A DNA stretch of 9,693 nucleotides, taken from DATLMR01 sp035537555 (GTDB lineage: Bacteria > Acidobacteriota > Blastocatellia > UBA7656). The stretch spans positions 1 through 9,693 of the forward strand of contig DATLMR010000358.1 of assembly GCA_035537555.1 (NCBI GenBank). The letters are read 5' to 3'. The notes under the pieces are model-generated. The model searched no databases and was not told the DNA's origin. It saw only the letters and a program-made list of their open reading frames with translations. The position numbers were made by a program, and so were the translations under genes. This document shows, piece after piece, positions 1 through 6,821 of this stretch. The stretch's first letter is position 1; each line of letters begins with the position of its first letter.

Positions 1-2458
1 GTATCGCGAGCACTTTGAGCATGGGATTGAGAAACTCGACCCTCCTGACCGTTCTGTCGGGCTCGAATCGAGGGCCGGGGACGGCCTGATACTGGCCCGG
101 CGCGACCTCTCGAAGCTCGGCCGGGAGAGCCTCCATTACTCCGCGATCTATCGCTATCTGCACGTATCCCCGCAGAGCCGGAGGTATGCCCGCGTTGTCC
201 GTCAGCGTCTGCCCGCCCACTGTGACGTTCGTATTGGCGAGCGCCCTTGCCTGCGCGTCCAGCCGGAGCGCCCGCACAAGCGCCACGGCCTGCTCTATGC
301 GGCTCACCTGCGCGCCCGGCCCGAACGCCGCGCCGGAAAGACCCATCACCCCCTCGCGCTTGAGAGACTCGGCTATCAGAGCGCCGGAGCTTCCGGGGGC
401 CAGGTCCACGAAGCTCGCCTGGCCCGGGACGTACTGCGGCACCCTCGCTCCGAGCATCAGCGCGCGGCCCATCTCCATGCGCGTGAGCGAATCATTCGGG
501 CGAAAAGCGGCGTTGTCGGCAGAGAGCACGCGGTCGTATACGAGCCGCAACGCCTTTGCCTGCGTGGCCGCGTCGAGCCCGCTTATGTCCGAGACCTGCG
601 CGGGATCGAAGACGTAGTGAGTGATCTTCAGCCTGTAAGGCTGGTCCGCGAGCGCGCCCGCCCCCGCGAGGTCCGCGCTCACTCTCGCGGTGTAGCTGCC
701 CGCCCGGGGAAACTCGATCTTCACCGATTCGCGCGCTCCAAACAGCGCCGCGAGGTTCAGCGCGTTCGAGGCCGCTACCTGCTGATCGCCTTGCCGGACG
801 GAAAGGGCGAGATCGTTAATCGCGATGCTCGTGTTGTCTACGATGACCGCTCCTTCGCCGATCGCTCCGCTCCAATCGAGCTGGACGAAGGTGAATCTCG
901 TGTTGGGAGGGACCTCGAAGTCGTGCGTCGTCGTCCCTCCCGAAGGGAGTACCGCATCGAAAGAGCCGCCGTCCTGTTCGGCGAGCGAAAGCCCTTTGCC
1001 CGTGAATCCGAGATTGCCGTAAGGCTTCTGCGGATTGAGCGCGAGGTCAACCGCCGCGTGAACGTTGGCCAGCCCCGCGCCCGCCTCGAACTCGTCATAG
1101 GTCGCGAGGGGGGTGGCCGTGCGCTCGAGAATAGTCTTCACGTCGTCGGGCAGCAGAGACGGATTCGCCTCCAGTATGCAGGCGGCTACTCCCGCGAGGT
1201 GCGGGGCGGCCATCGAAGTTCCCACTATCTGCGTGTAGCTTGAGAGGAAGGCGGGCGGTATCTCCGCGTCGTCGCCGAGCCCCGTGGCTACCGCGTTGCT
1301 GTGCGCGCGCGCGGCGATGACGGCCGACGTGTAGCCCTGCTCGGCAGGCCCTCCGCTTCCGGGCGTGAGCACGGTCGGATGAATCACCGGATCGTTGAAG
1401 ATGCCTCGGGATGAAAAGCTCGCCAGCCTGCCGTCCTTCATCGAGGCTCCGGCATTTACGGTCCAGGGAAGAGACGCCCACCTGTTCTGCGTATTCGGGC
1501 GCGGCCCGTCGTTTCCGTTCGCGAAGATTATCAGTATGTGGGCCTCGTCGTGCAGTCTCTTGCTCGCCACGTTTATCGGGTGGTCGGGATCGGCGAGGGC
1601 GGCGGAGTTGCCCCACGAATTGTTCACCACGCGGACGTTGTAGATGAACTGGTTCGTGTAGATGTAATCGAAAGCGGCGATCTGCCCGAGCACGAACAGC
1701 ACTCCGCCCGACCCGAGCCCCAGCAGCTTCGCTCCGGGCGCCACGCCCTGATAGAGCCCCCCGCTGGCCTGCCCGGTCCCCGCCGCTATCCCGGCCACGT
1801 GCGTGCCGTGGCCCACGTGCGTATCGGTATCGAGGACGTTTTCGACGAAGGTGGGGGGCAGAAAGCCTTCGACCGGGTTGCCGAGCGAGTCGGCGCGAAT
1901 GACGAGCCCGTCCGCGCCGTTCGGATTGATCAGGACATTTTGAATGGTCTTGCTCACGCTCGCGTTGAGCGGGTTGAACGTGAGATCCGAGTGGGTGCCG
2001 TCGATGCCCGAATCGTTGATCGCTATCGTCACTCCGCGCCCGGAAATTGGCACCCCGCGATTTCTCGCGGTGATCGCGGCATCCGATCTCAAGCGCGAAA
2101 CGCCGATGAGCGGCTTCGTCTGATGCAGGTTCAATTGAAGAGGCGTGTTCAAATATATCGAGCGAAGCGAGGGCCAGCCTAGCATCTGCTGAATCTGCGG
2201 CCCCGTGGCGTTTACCGCCATGATCGGGAAATTCCTCATCCGAACCCCCGAGGTGATTCCGAGCGCCCGCGCCCGGTCCACGTCCGCCTCCGTCACCCGG
2301 TCGCCATGAAACGTGAGTATGACGCCGAATCGCGCCGACGCGCTCGCGGAGGCAAGCCGCGCGCTCAGCTCGGGATCGACACGCGGAGCGCCAAAGCTCG
2401 AGCTGCCGAGGGCCATCAGAATCGGGAGCATCCAGAGAAGCGGATTTCGGTATCGCAT
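1..2458 (-). CDS. Secreted subtilisin-like serine protease (S8) with C-terminal SLH-like repeats, 3' end outside window
   Basis: An exported endopeptidase of the subtilase family; 819 residues are visible and the frame is still open at the left edge. Residues 1-24 look like a signal peptide (basic MRYR, then hydrophobic, then SSSFGA). Residues about 35-100 resemble an I9-type propeptide. The catalytic set is complete: Asp149 in NDSGIDGTH, His217 in GHGTHVAG, oxyanion Asn316 in FANGNDG and Ser415 in GTSMAAPH, with NNSWGN near 278-283 and FSSRG near 348 also typical. The Asp-His gap of 68 residues is about twice that of subtilisin, indicating an insertion. After a beta-rich region (about 450-610) there are three SLH-like repeats (FRPNDSLTRME, FGPGAQVSRIE, FEPDRTVRRVE), suggesting attachment to the cell surface. 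The ATG at 2458 is favoured by GGAGGG just upstream and by the signal peptide. It is transcribed divergently from the YceI gene. The substrate is unknown. Confidence 0.93.
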   Translation of the reverse strand, partial: MRYRNPLLWMLPILMALGSSSFGAPRVDPELSARLASASASARFGVILTFHGDRVTEADVDRARALGITSGVRMRNFPIMAVNATGPQIQQMLGWPSLRSIYLNTPLQLNLHQTKPLIGVSRLRSDAAITARNRGVPISGRGVTIAINDSGIDGTHSDLTFNPLNASVSKTIQNVLINPNGADGLVIRADSLGNPVEGFLPPTFVENVLDTDTHVGHGTHVAGIAAGTGQASGGLYQGVAPGAKLLGLGSGGVLFVLGQIAAFDYIYTNQFIYNVRVVNNSWGNSAALADPDHPINVASKRLHDEAHILIIFANGNDGPRPNTQNRWASLPWTVNAGASMKDGRLASFSSRGIFNDPVIHPTVLTPGSGGPAEQGYTSAVIAARAHSNAVATGLGDDAEIPPAFLSSYTQIVGTSMAAPHLAGVAACILEANPSLLPDDVKTILERTATPLATYDEFEAGAGLANVHAAVDLALNPQKPYGNLGFTGKGLSLAEQDGGSFDAVLPSGGTTTHDFEVPPNTRFTFVQLDWSGAIGEGAVIVDNTSIAINDLALSVRQGDQQVAASNALNLAALFGARESVKIEFPRAGSYTARVSADLAGAGALADQPYRLKITHYVFDPAQVSDISGLDAATQAKALRLVYDRVLSADNAAFRPNDSLTRMEMGRALMLGARVPQYVPGQASFVDLAPGSSGALIAESLKREGVMGLSGAAFGPGAQVSRIEQAVALVRALRLDAQARALANTNVTVGGQTLTDNAGIPPALRGYVQIAIDRGVMEALPAELREVAPGQYQAVPGPRFEPDRTVRRVEFLNPMLKVLAI

Positions 2459-2461
2459 ATT

Positions 2462-2467
2462 CCCTCC
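2462..2467 (-). promoter_or_regulatory. Shine-Dalgarno site of the subtilase gene
   Basis: On the minus strand GGAGGG lies 3 nt before the ATG at 2458 (GGAG is 5 nt away). It fixes the start at 2458 and rules out the out-of-frame ATG at 2489, which begins only a shadow reading frame. Confidence 0.7.
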
Positions 2468-2527
2468 GTAAGTGAAACGGCTCACACACAGACCCGCCGA
2501 GCCTGCCTTTATACCGCGGGCAGGATA

Positions 2528-2572
2528 CGGGCGGCCTATTGAAGAAATCTTGAACTAACCTTGAGCCGCCCG
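2528..2572. repeat. Spaced inverted repeat in the divergent intergenic region
   Basis: CGGGCGGC at 2528-2535 is matched by its exact reverse complement GCCGCCCG at 2565-2572, separated by 29 nt of A/T-richer sequence. It could be a paired operator half-site serving both genes, or the base of a weak hairpin. In GC-rich DNA an 8-bp match could also arise by chance. Confidence 0.35.
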
Positions 2573-2683
2573 GGATGAGACCCGAAACAGGCGGGCGTGG
2601 CTTGGAATTGAATGAAGCTAAAGGGTATGTAATACTCGGTGCTGTCCCCGGTTATACGCGAGGGCAACAAAAATATATCTAAG

Positions 2684-2688
2684 AGGAG
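2684..2688 (+). promoter_or_regulatory. Shine-Dalgarno site of the YceI gene
   Basis: AGGAG lies 6 nt before the ATG at 2695. A second ATG at 2691 is only 2 nt from it and opens a frame that stops after three codons (ATG GAT GCT TAA), so the spacing picks 2695 as the true start. Confidence 0.75.
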
Positions 2689-2694
2689 AGATGG

Positions 2695-3288
2695 ATGCTT
2701 AAGAGGTACACGATAGTCGCCGTAATGATGACCATGCTCGCCGTGGTCGCCCTGGGCTCGACCAGGTACGGCATAGACACGAATCATTCGAACGTGAGTT
2801 TCTCCGTTCCGATCATGGACGGTCTGGCGAGGGTCACGGGCAAGTTCACGGATTTCACCATCGACATCGATTACGACGAATCCGACATCACCAAATCATC
2901 GGTCAAAGCCGTCATAAAGGCCGCGAGCATAGACACGGGGATCGACAAGCGGGACGCACACCTGAGAACTCCCGACTTCTTCGACGCGGAGAAGTTCCCG
3001 GAGATCACCTTCGAGAGCAAGCGCATCGAGAAGAAGGGCGGCAACCTGTTCGCCCACGGCACCTTCACGATGCACGGAGTCTCTAAAGAGATCACCCTCC
3101 CCTTCACCATCAAAGGCCCCGCGAAGAACCCCGACGGGACTCCCGGCAGTATGGGCTTTTCGACCAGGCTCGTGCTCAATCGGCAGGACTACGGCATCAG
3201 CTATAAAAACAAGAACGTTCCGAACTTCCTGGGAGATAATATCGAAGTCACGATCGACCTCATCACCAGGCCGGAGAAGAAGCAATAG
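2695..3288 (+). CDS. YceI family protein, probably exported
   Basis: A 197-residue protein of the YceI family, lipocalin-like beta-barrels known to bind polyisoprenoids or similar amphiphiles in the periplasm; physiological roles vary and are often stress-linked. Residues 1-22 form a basic then hydrophobic export signal (MLKRYTIVAVMMTM...), with no lipobox cysteine, so the mature protein is probably soluble. Family hallmarks follow in order: YGIDTNHSNVSFSVPIM (25-41), GKFTDF, SIDTGIDKRDAHLRTPDFFD (about 78-97), FPEITFESKRIE, FTMHGVSKEITLPF, LNRQDYGISY, and a closing strand IEVTIDLI. The length matches the usual 180-220 residues. It has its own Shine-Dalgarno site, lies alone between a divergent and a convergent neighbour, and appears to be a monocistronic unit ended by the hairpin at 3358-3387. 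The ligand cannot be read from the sequence. Confidence 0.95.
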   Translation: MLKRYTIVAVMMTMLAVVALGSTRYGIDTNHSNVSFSVPIMDGLARVTGKFTDFTIDIDYDESDITKSSVKAVIKAASIDTGIDKRDAHLRTPDFFDAEKFPEITFESKRIEKKGGNLFAHGTFTMHGVSKEITLPFTIKGPAKNPDGTPGSMGFSTRLVLNRQDYGISYKNKNVPNFLGDNIEVTIDLITRPEKKQ

Positions 3289-3357
3289 CGCGCAGGGCCG
3301 ACGACGGCCACCGGTGCAGGGTCGGGATCCCCTCGGCTCCACTTTAAGATTCAACGA

Positions 3358-3387
3358 AAAACGGAAGGCCGTGCGGCCTTCCGTTTT
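3358..3387. terminator. Probable bidirectional rho-independent terminator
   Basis: A perfect 13-bp stem (3358-3370 pairing with 3375-3387) with a 4-nt GTGC loop lies between the converging YceI and regulator genes. The minus-strand transcript ends in TTTTT at the base of the stem, the plus-strand transcript in TTTT. The stem core is GC-rich (CGGAAGGCC). Its place, 70 nt after the YceI stop and 87 nt past the regulator stop, suits termination in both directions. Confidence 0.8.
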
Positions 3388-3442
3388 CGGCGAGTACGCC
3401 CGCCGGAGTCACGTTCGCAACCGCCGACTGCGGCGCGCTATC

Positions 3443-3466
3443 AGGTTCTACGATTAGGTTCTACGA
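3443..3466. repeat. Short tandem direct repeat
   Basis: AGGTTCTACGA occurs at 3443-3453 and again at 3456-3466, separated by 2 nt (13-bp period), just outside the 3' end of the downstream regulator gene. It is too short to call a mobile-element footprint; replication slippage is the simplest origin. Confidence 0.5.
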
Positions 3467-3473
3467 CCGGGGC

Positions 3474-6400
3474 TTATTTTATCAAGGCTTCGTAGCGGGC
3501 GATGGTCGCGGGCAGAGGCTCGACGCCGAGCTCGCGGCGCAGCAGCTTTCTGAGGCCGTCGAACTGCTCGATGGCCGCCGCGCGATTGCCCGACCGCACG
3601 TAGGCCTCCATCACGCGGCAGTGCACCTCTTCCTGGTACTGGTCGCGTTGCAGAATTATCTGCCCGTATCGGATCACCTGATCGGGGTTGTTCCGCTCTC
3701 CGTGATATTTTATCAATTCCTTGAGCGCTTCGAGGTAGAGGTCGCGGTAATAGCTTTGAAGCTCGTCGATCCAGTTGTAATAGAACTCTTCGAGGAAATC
3801 TCCGCGATAGAGCCGTATGGCTTCCCCGAGCTTTTCCGCCGCGCCTTCCTCGTCGCCCGCGTGGCGGGCCTCGCGGGCATCGGCGAGCAACCGCTCGAAC
3901 TCTTCCGTGTCCATCTGGTACGCGTACTGAGGGTTCAGAAGGTACGCGCCTTCGCGGTAAAGTATAAAATCCTTCTTGACCACCTGGCCGGAATTCAGGG
4001 CCTTTCTAAGGTGAGATATGGTCGGGTGGAAATTCTTCGCCACCGTCTCCGGGTCGGCCTCGGCCCAGAAGATATCGACGAGGGTCTCTTTCGGCGCGCG
4101 ATGATTGCGGCGCGAGGCGACGTAGCAGAGTATGTGCAAGGCCTTCGATAATCGCCAGGCCTCCTTGAGCGCGTCCGAGGGAGCGCGAAGGACCTCGACC
4201 GGGCCGAGCAGGTTCAAGACCAGGTCGCAGGCGGGCCTTTCGATAATGGATTCGACGGGGCTTGCGGGCGCGGTCTTCGGCGCGCCTTCGGGCGCGCGCG
4301 CTTCCGCCCGCCGGATCTCGGGCGGCACGACCTGGACCAGGTAATCCGCCGCCACGCCCGCGTCTATCGCCGCGCTGAAGAGCGCCGGAGCCTGCGCGGT
4401 CTCGGATGCGAGCCAGAAAGAATAGTCGTATCGGATGGCCAGGTCTATCACGCGGCGCAGCCGAGCCAGCGCCTCGTCCCTTCGGCCCGTGTCCCAGAGC
4501 AGCTTGGCGAGCGGGAGCACCGCGCGCGCTTCGTTGAAGTAGAGGCTGCCGGAGCGGGTGAGATGGACGGCTTCGGAAAGCTCCGCCTCGGCCGCTTCCA
4601 TTCGCCCGAGCGCCATATCGATGCGGCCGCGAGTGATGAGCGCGGCGGCGCGCTCGGCGGGCGAGCCCTGCGCCCGCGCGCGGTGATACTCATCGGCCTC
4701 GCGCTCGGCGAGGGCCGTCTCTCCCATCTTGAGATAGAGGGTCGCGCGCTCGTCGAGCAGCTCGCGGTCCGTGAGCGCGAGGCCCGCGTCGCGGTAGGCG
4801 CGCGCGGCTTCGTTGTAGAAATCGAGCGCGCGGTTGAAGTCGCCCCGCTCGCGGTAGAGATTGCCGAAGGCTTCGAGCGTCTCTGCCGTGGCCGTTTTGA
4901 GATTGAAGAGCTGGCAGCGGTCGAGCGCGAGCTGAAGGTGGAATTCGGCCTCATCCAGGCGGCCCTGCACTATCTGTAGCCTCGCCACGTTCAGGTGCGC
5001 TATCGCCTCCTGCGGAAAGGGGACGGCTTTGGCTTTGGCCGAATAGAGCCTGTCGTTCTCCGGGCGGCCCTCGATCATCTGGCTGAGCCATCGAAGCGCC
5101 TCGTTAAAATCGCCCTCCCTGGAATAGGGCAGGCCGAGGTTGTGCAGAACGATGCGGCTGAAGCGGTCGTCGTCTGCGCGGCGGGCCTCTTCGAGCGCCG
5201 CGCGCCAGCTTTCGATGGCCTTCACCGTGTCCTGAGAGAGGATGAAGTGGCAGAGGCCGATTATGTTGAAGCAGCGCGCGCGCAGACGGGGGAGCTCCGG
5301 CGCGAGGTCAATGGCCGCCGTCGCGAGGCTGACGGCGTGCTCGCAATCGCCCCTGTACCTCGCGATGTAGGCCTGCCCGCGCATCGATTCCGCCTCGACG
5401 ATCTTCTCATTTTTCGCCCGCGCTATCTGCGCCGCCTGGACGTAGAGCGAAAGCGCGCGCGCGTGGTCGCCTTCTATCAAGCCGACATCCGCGCGCGTAA
5501 TCAGGGCGTGCGGATTGTCGAAGAGCGATCCTTCGGGGAGGCGCTCGAACGCGCGCTTGATCGTCTCGAACCGCCCCGAGCCGACGAGATCCGCGCCGTA
5601 CTTCGCGAGCATGGCCGCCACGTCGTCCGCCGCCTCCGCTTCGGTGAAATGATTGACCGCGAGGTCCCACTGGCCCGTCTCGGCGAAGTACCCGGCGCAC
5701 TCCCTGTGCAGGCGCTTGACTTCCTCCCCGCCCACTTCATTGACGAGCCACCGGCTCAGGAAGCTGCGGAAGAGTGGGTGCAGGCGGTACTCCTCCTCCA
5801 CCCCCGAGGCGTAGATATGCGAGATGAAGACGTTGCGCCGCGCCAGCGCGTGCAATTGCACGCGGCAATCGCTGATGCCGAGCGCGGCGTCGCATGTGGC
5901 GGGGTCGACTCGTTCGAGCAGAGAGAGGCGCGCGAGCAGCATGCGCGTTTCGGGAGATTCGAATTGCAGCACCTCTTCGGCGAAATAATCGAATATATCG
6001 AGCTCGGACTGATGAAAAGCGTTCGCGAAGAACGCGGGCTCCTGCTCGGTCACGCCGCGCGGGTGATCGCTCGCCCGGTCGAAAGACTGTTGAATCAACT
6101 GGAGCGCCGTGACCCATCCGTCAGTCTCTTTATAAAGCTGGCTCACCAGCTCCGGCCGGAGCGAGCGGCCGAAGATCTCCGTGAAGAGCTGCTCGACCTC
6201 GGGGCGAGTGAACAACAGATCCTGCCTGTCGAGCACCCCCACCAGCCCCTTGCTCCTGAGCCTCGTCACCGACAGGTTAGGCATGCTCCGGCTCGTTATC
6301 ACTATGTGCAACACGTCCGGCAGGTATTGCAGCAACCGGTCGACGGCCGCCGCTATCGGCTCCGACGTGTCCACGTGATGGTAATCATCCAGCACCACTA

Positions 6401-6794
6401 TGGTCTTCTCTTCTATCTGCTCGCTCACCTCGTTTACGAACACGTCCACCAGCTGGTCCGTCTTCGATGCCAGGTCCTCAGTCTCCGAGATGAACCCCAG
6501 CACCACCTGCCCGAACTCCGGCCTCAGGTTCCTTATCCCGTAGACCAGGTACCCGAAAAATACTGCTAGGTCCAGGTCAGACGGGTCTATCTGATACCAG
6601 ACCGACCTCAATGACGACGACCTGACGAACTCCGTCACTAGCGTCGTCTTCCCGCACCCGGCGTTGGCGCATAGTATGGTCGCCGGGCGGTCGAGGTAGC
6701 TTCGCAGGCGCTCAGACAGGCGGGGCCGAGACAGCACACGCCTCCCCAGTCGCGGCGGCAATAGCTTCGTCCTTAAAAAAAATTGCGGCAGCAT
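3474..6794 (-). CDS. MalT-like STAND ATPase regulator with TPRs and C-terminal SARP-like winged helix + BTAD (downstream copy)
   Basis: A cytoplasmic signal-responsive transcriptional activator of 1106 residues. Domain order: a STAND NTPase at about 20-350, with Walker A ANAGCGKT (43-50), Walker B VVLDDYHH (133-140), a sensor-like TSR (167-169) and a LHPLFRSFL motif closing the module; TPR-like helical repeats at about 370-790; a Pro/Ala-rich linker at 800-850; a SARP-type winged helix (about 858-955, LLGPVEV to YLLNP); and a BTAD helical domain (about 962-1106). MalT-family proteins bind ATP and an inducer and oligomerise, but usually end in a LuxR-type HTH, which is absent here. The ATG at 6794 is used; a TTG at 6803 would add three residues, and neither has a good Shine-Dalgarno, so coupling to the upstream paralogue is likely. 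Codon use changes abruptly near residue 204, where identity with the paralogue also breaks. The inducer and target genes are unknown. Confidence 0.93.
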   Translation of the reverse strand: MLPQFFLRTKLLPPRLGRRVLSRPRLSERLRSYLDRPATILCANAGCGKTTLVTEFVRSSSLRSVWYQIDPSDLDLAVFFGYLVYGIRNLRPEFGQVVLGFISETEDLASKTDQLVDVFVNEVSEQIEEKTIVVLDDYHHVDTSEPIAAAVDRLLQYLPDVLHIVITSRSMPNLSVTRLRSKGLVGVLDRQDLLFTRPEVEQLFTEIFGRSLRPELVSQLYKETDGWVTALQLIQQSFDRASDHPRGVTEQEPAFFANAFHQSELDIFDYFAEEVLQFESPETRMLLARLSLLERVDPATCDAALGISDCRVQLHALARRNVFISHIYASGVEEEYRLHPLFRSFLSRWLVNEVGGEEVKRLHRECAGYFAETGQWDLAVNHFTEAEAADDVAAMLAKYGADLVGSGRFETIKRAFERLPEGSLFDNPHALITRADVGLIEGDHARALSLYVQAAQIARAKNEKIVEAESMRGQAYIARYRGDCEHAVSLATAAIDLAPELPRLRARCFNIIGLCHFILSQDTVKAIESWRAALEEARRADDDRFSRIVLHNLGLPYSREGDFNEALRWLSQMIEGRPENDRLYSAKAKAVPFPQEAIAHLNVARLQIVQGRLDEAEFHLQLALDRCQLFNLKTATAETLEAFGNLYRERGDFNRALDFYNEAARAYRDAGLALTDRELLDERATLYLKMGETALAEREADEYHRARAQGSPAERAAALITRGRIDMALGRMEAAEAELSEAVHLTRSGSLYFNEARAVLPLAKLLWDTGRRDEALARLRRVIDLAIRYDYSFWLASETAQAPALFSAAIDAGVAADYLVQVVPPEIRRAEARAPEGAPKTAPASPVESIIERPACDLVLNLLGPVEVLRAPSDALKEAWRLSKALHILCYVASRRNHRAPKETLVDIFWAEADPETVAKNFHPTISHLRKALNSGQVVKKDFILYREGAYLLNPQYAYQMDTEEFERLLADAREARHAGDEEGAAEKLGEAIRLYRGDFLEEFYYNWIDELQSYYRDLYLEALKELIKYHGERNNPDQVIRYGQIILQRDQYQEEVHCRVMEAYVRSGNRAAAIEQFDGLRKLLRRELGVEPLPATIARYEALIK
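6187..6323 (-). repeat. 137-bp exact repeat inside the NTPase region, copy 1
   Basis: Every base matches 9557-9693 at an offset of 3370. It encodes the end of the NTPase core, from LPDVLHIVITSR through LFTRPEVEQ. Just left of it (6181-6186) mismatches begin and protein identity falls to about 38% over the next 39 residues. The match ends at the right only because the window does, so the shared block is probably longer. Confidence 0.97.
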
Positions 6795-6804
6795 AGGCTT
6801 CAAA

Positions 6805-6821
6805 CCGGCTCTAGGAGCCGG
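6805..6821. promoter_or_regulatory. 17-bp perfect palindrome over the stop codon between the two regulator genes
   Basis: CCGGCTCTAGGAGCCGG has 7-bp arms (6805-6811 and 6815-6821) around a 3-nt centre and includes the TAG stop of the upstream regulator (6811-6813). It lies 10 nt before the ATG of the downstream one. In mRNA it could form a small GC hairpin at the junction, affecting translational coupling, or as DNA it could be a protein site. There is no T-run, so it is not a terminator. Confidence 0.5.

Larger units (their letters stand above)
2459..2694. promoter_or_regulatory. Divergent intergenic control region between the subtilase and YceI genes
   Basis: This 236-bp stretch must hold the promoters of both divergent genes. 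It is locally richer in A and T than its flanks, especially at 2537-2562 and 2605-2690. A weak plus-strand candidate for the YceI gene is TTGAAT (2608-2613) with TAATAC (2630-2635), spacer 16. On the minus strand TATAAA (2508-2513) could be a -10 element for the protease, but I see no -35 at a normal distance. An 8-bp inverted repeat sits near the middle. The promoter assignments are tentative. Confidence 0.4.
3289..3473. other. Convergent intergenic region
   Basis: The 185 bp between the YceI stop and the downstream regulator stop contain the hairpin terminator (3358-3387) and the AGGTTCTACGA direct repeat, and no credible coding or RNA gene. Confidence 0.8.

Noticed and set aside
186..1243. 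Plus-strand ORFs of 143 and 208 codons near the left edge
   Set aside because: They are antisense to the C-terminal part of the protease, whose frame is open and encodes recognisable SLH-like repeats.
1095..2489. 464-codon minus-strand ORF over the 5' part of the protease gene
   Set aside because: It is out of frame with the subtilase, whose frame carries every catalytic motif and runs on to the window edge. The translation is Arg-rich and low in hydrophobic pattern, as expected of a GC-rich shadow.
3443..3466. Direct repeat as a target-site duplication or attachment site
   Set aside because: The copies are only 2 nt apart with nothing between them, and no transposase or integrase is nearby.
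4995..6569. 524-codon plus-strand ORF antisense to the downstream regulator
   Set aside because: It lies wholly opposite a clear multi-domain gene, has no Shine-Dalgarno or recognisable domain, and its Arg/Glu/Val-rich composition mirrors the codons of the real gene.
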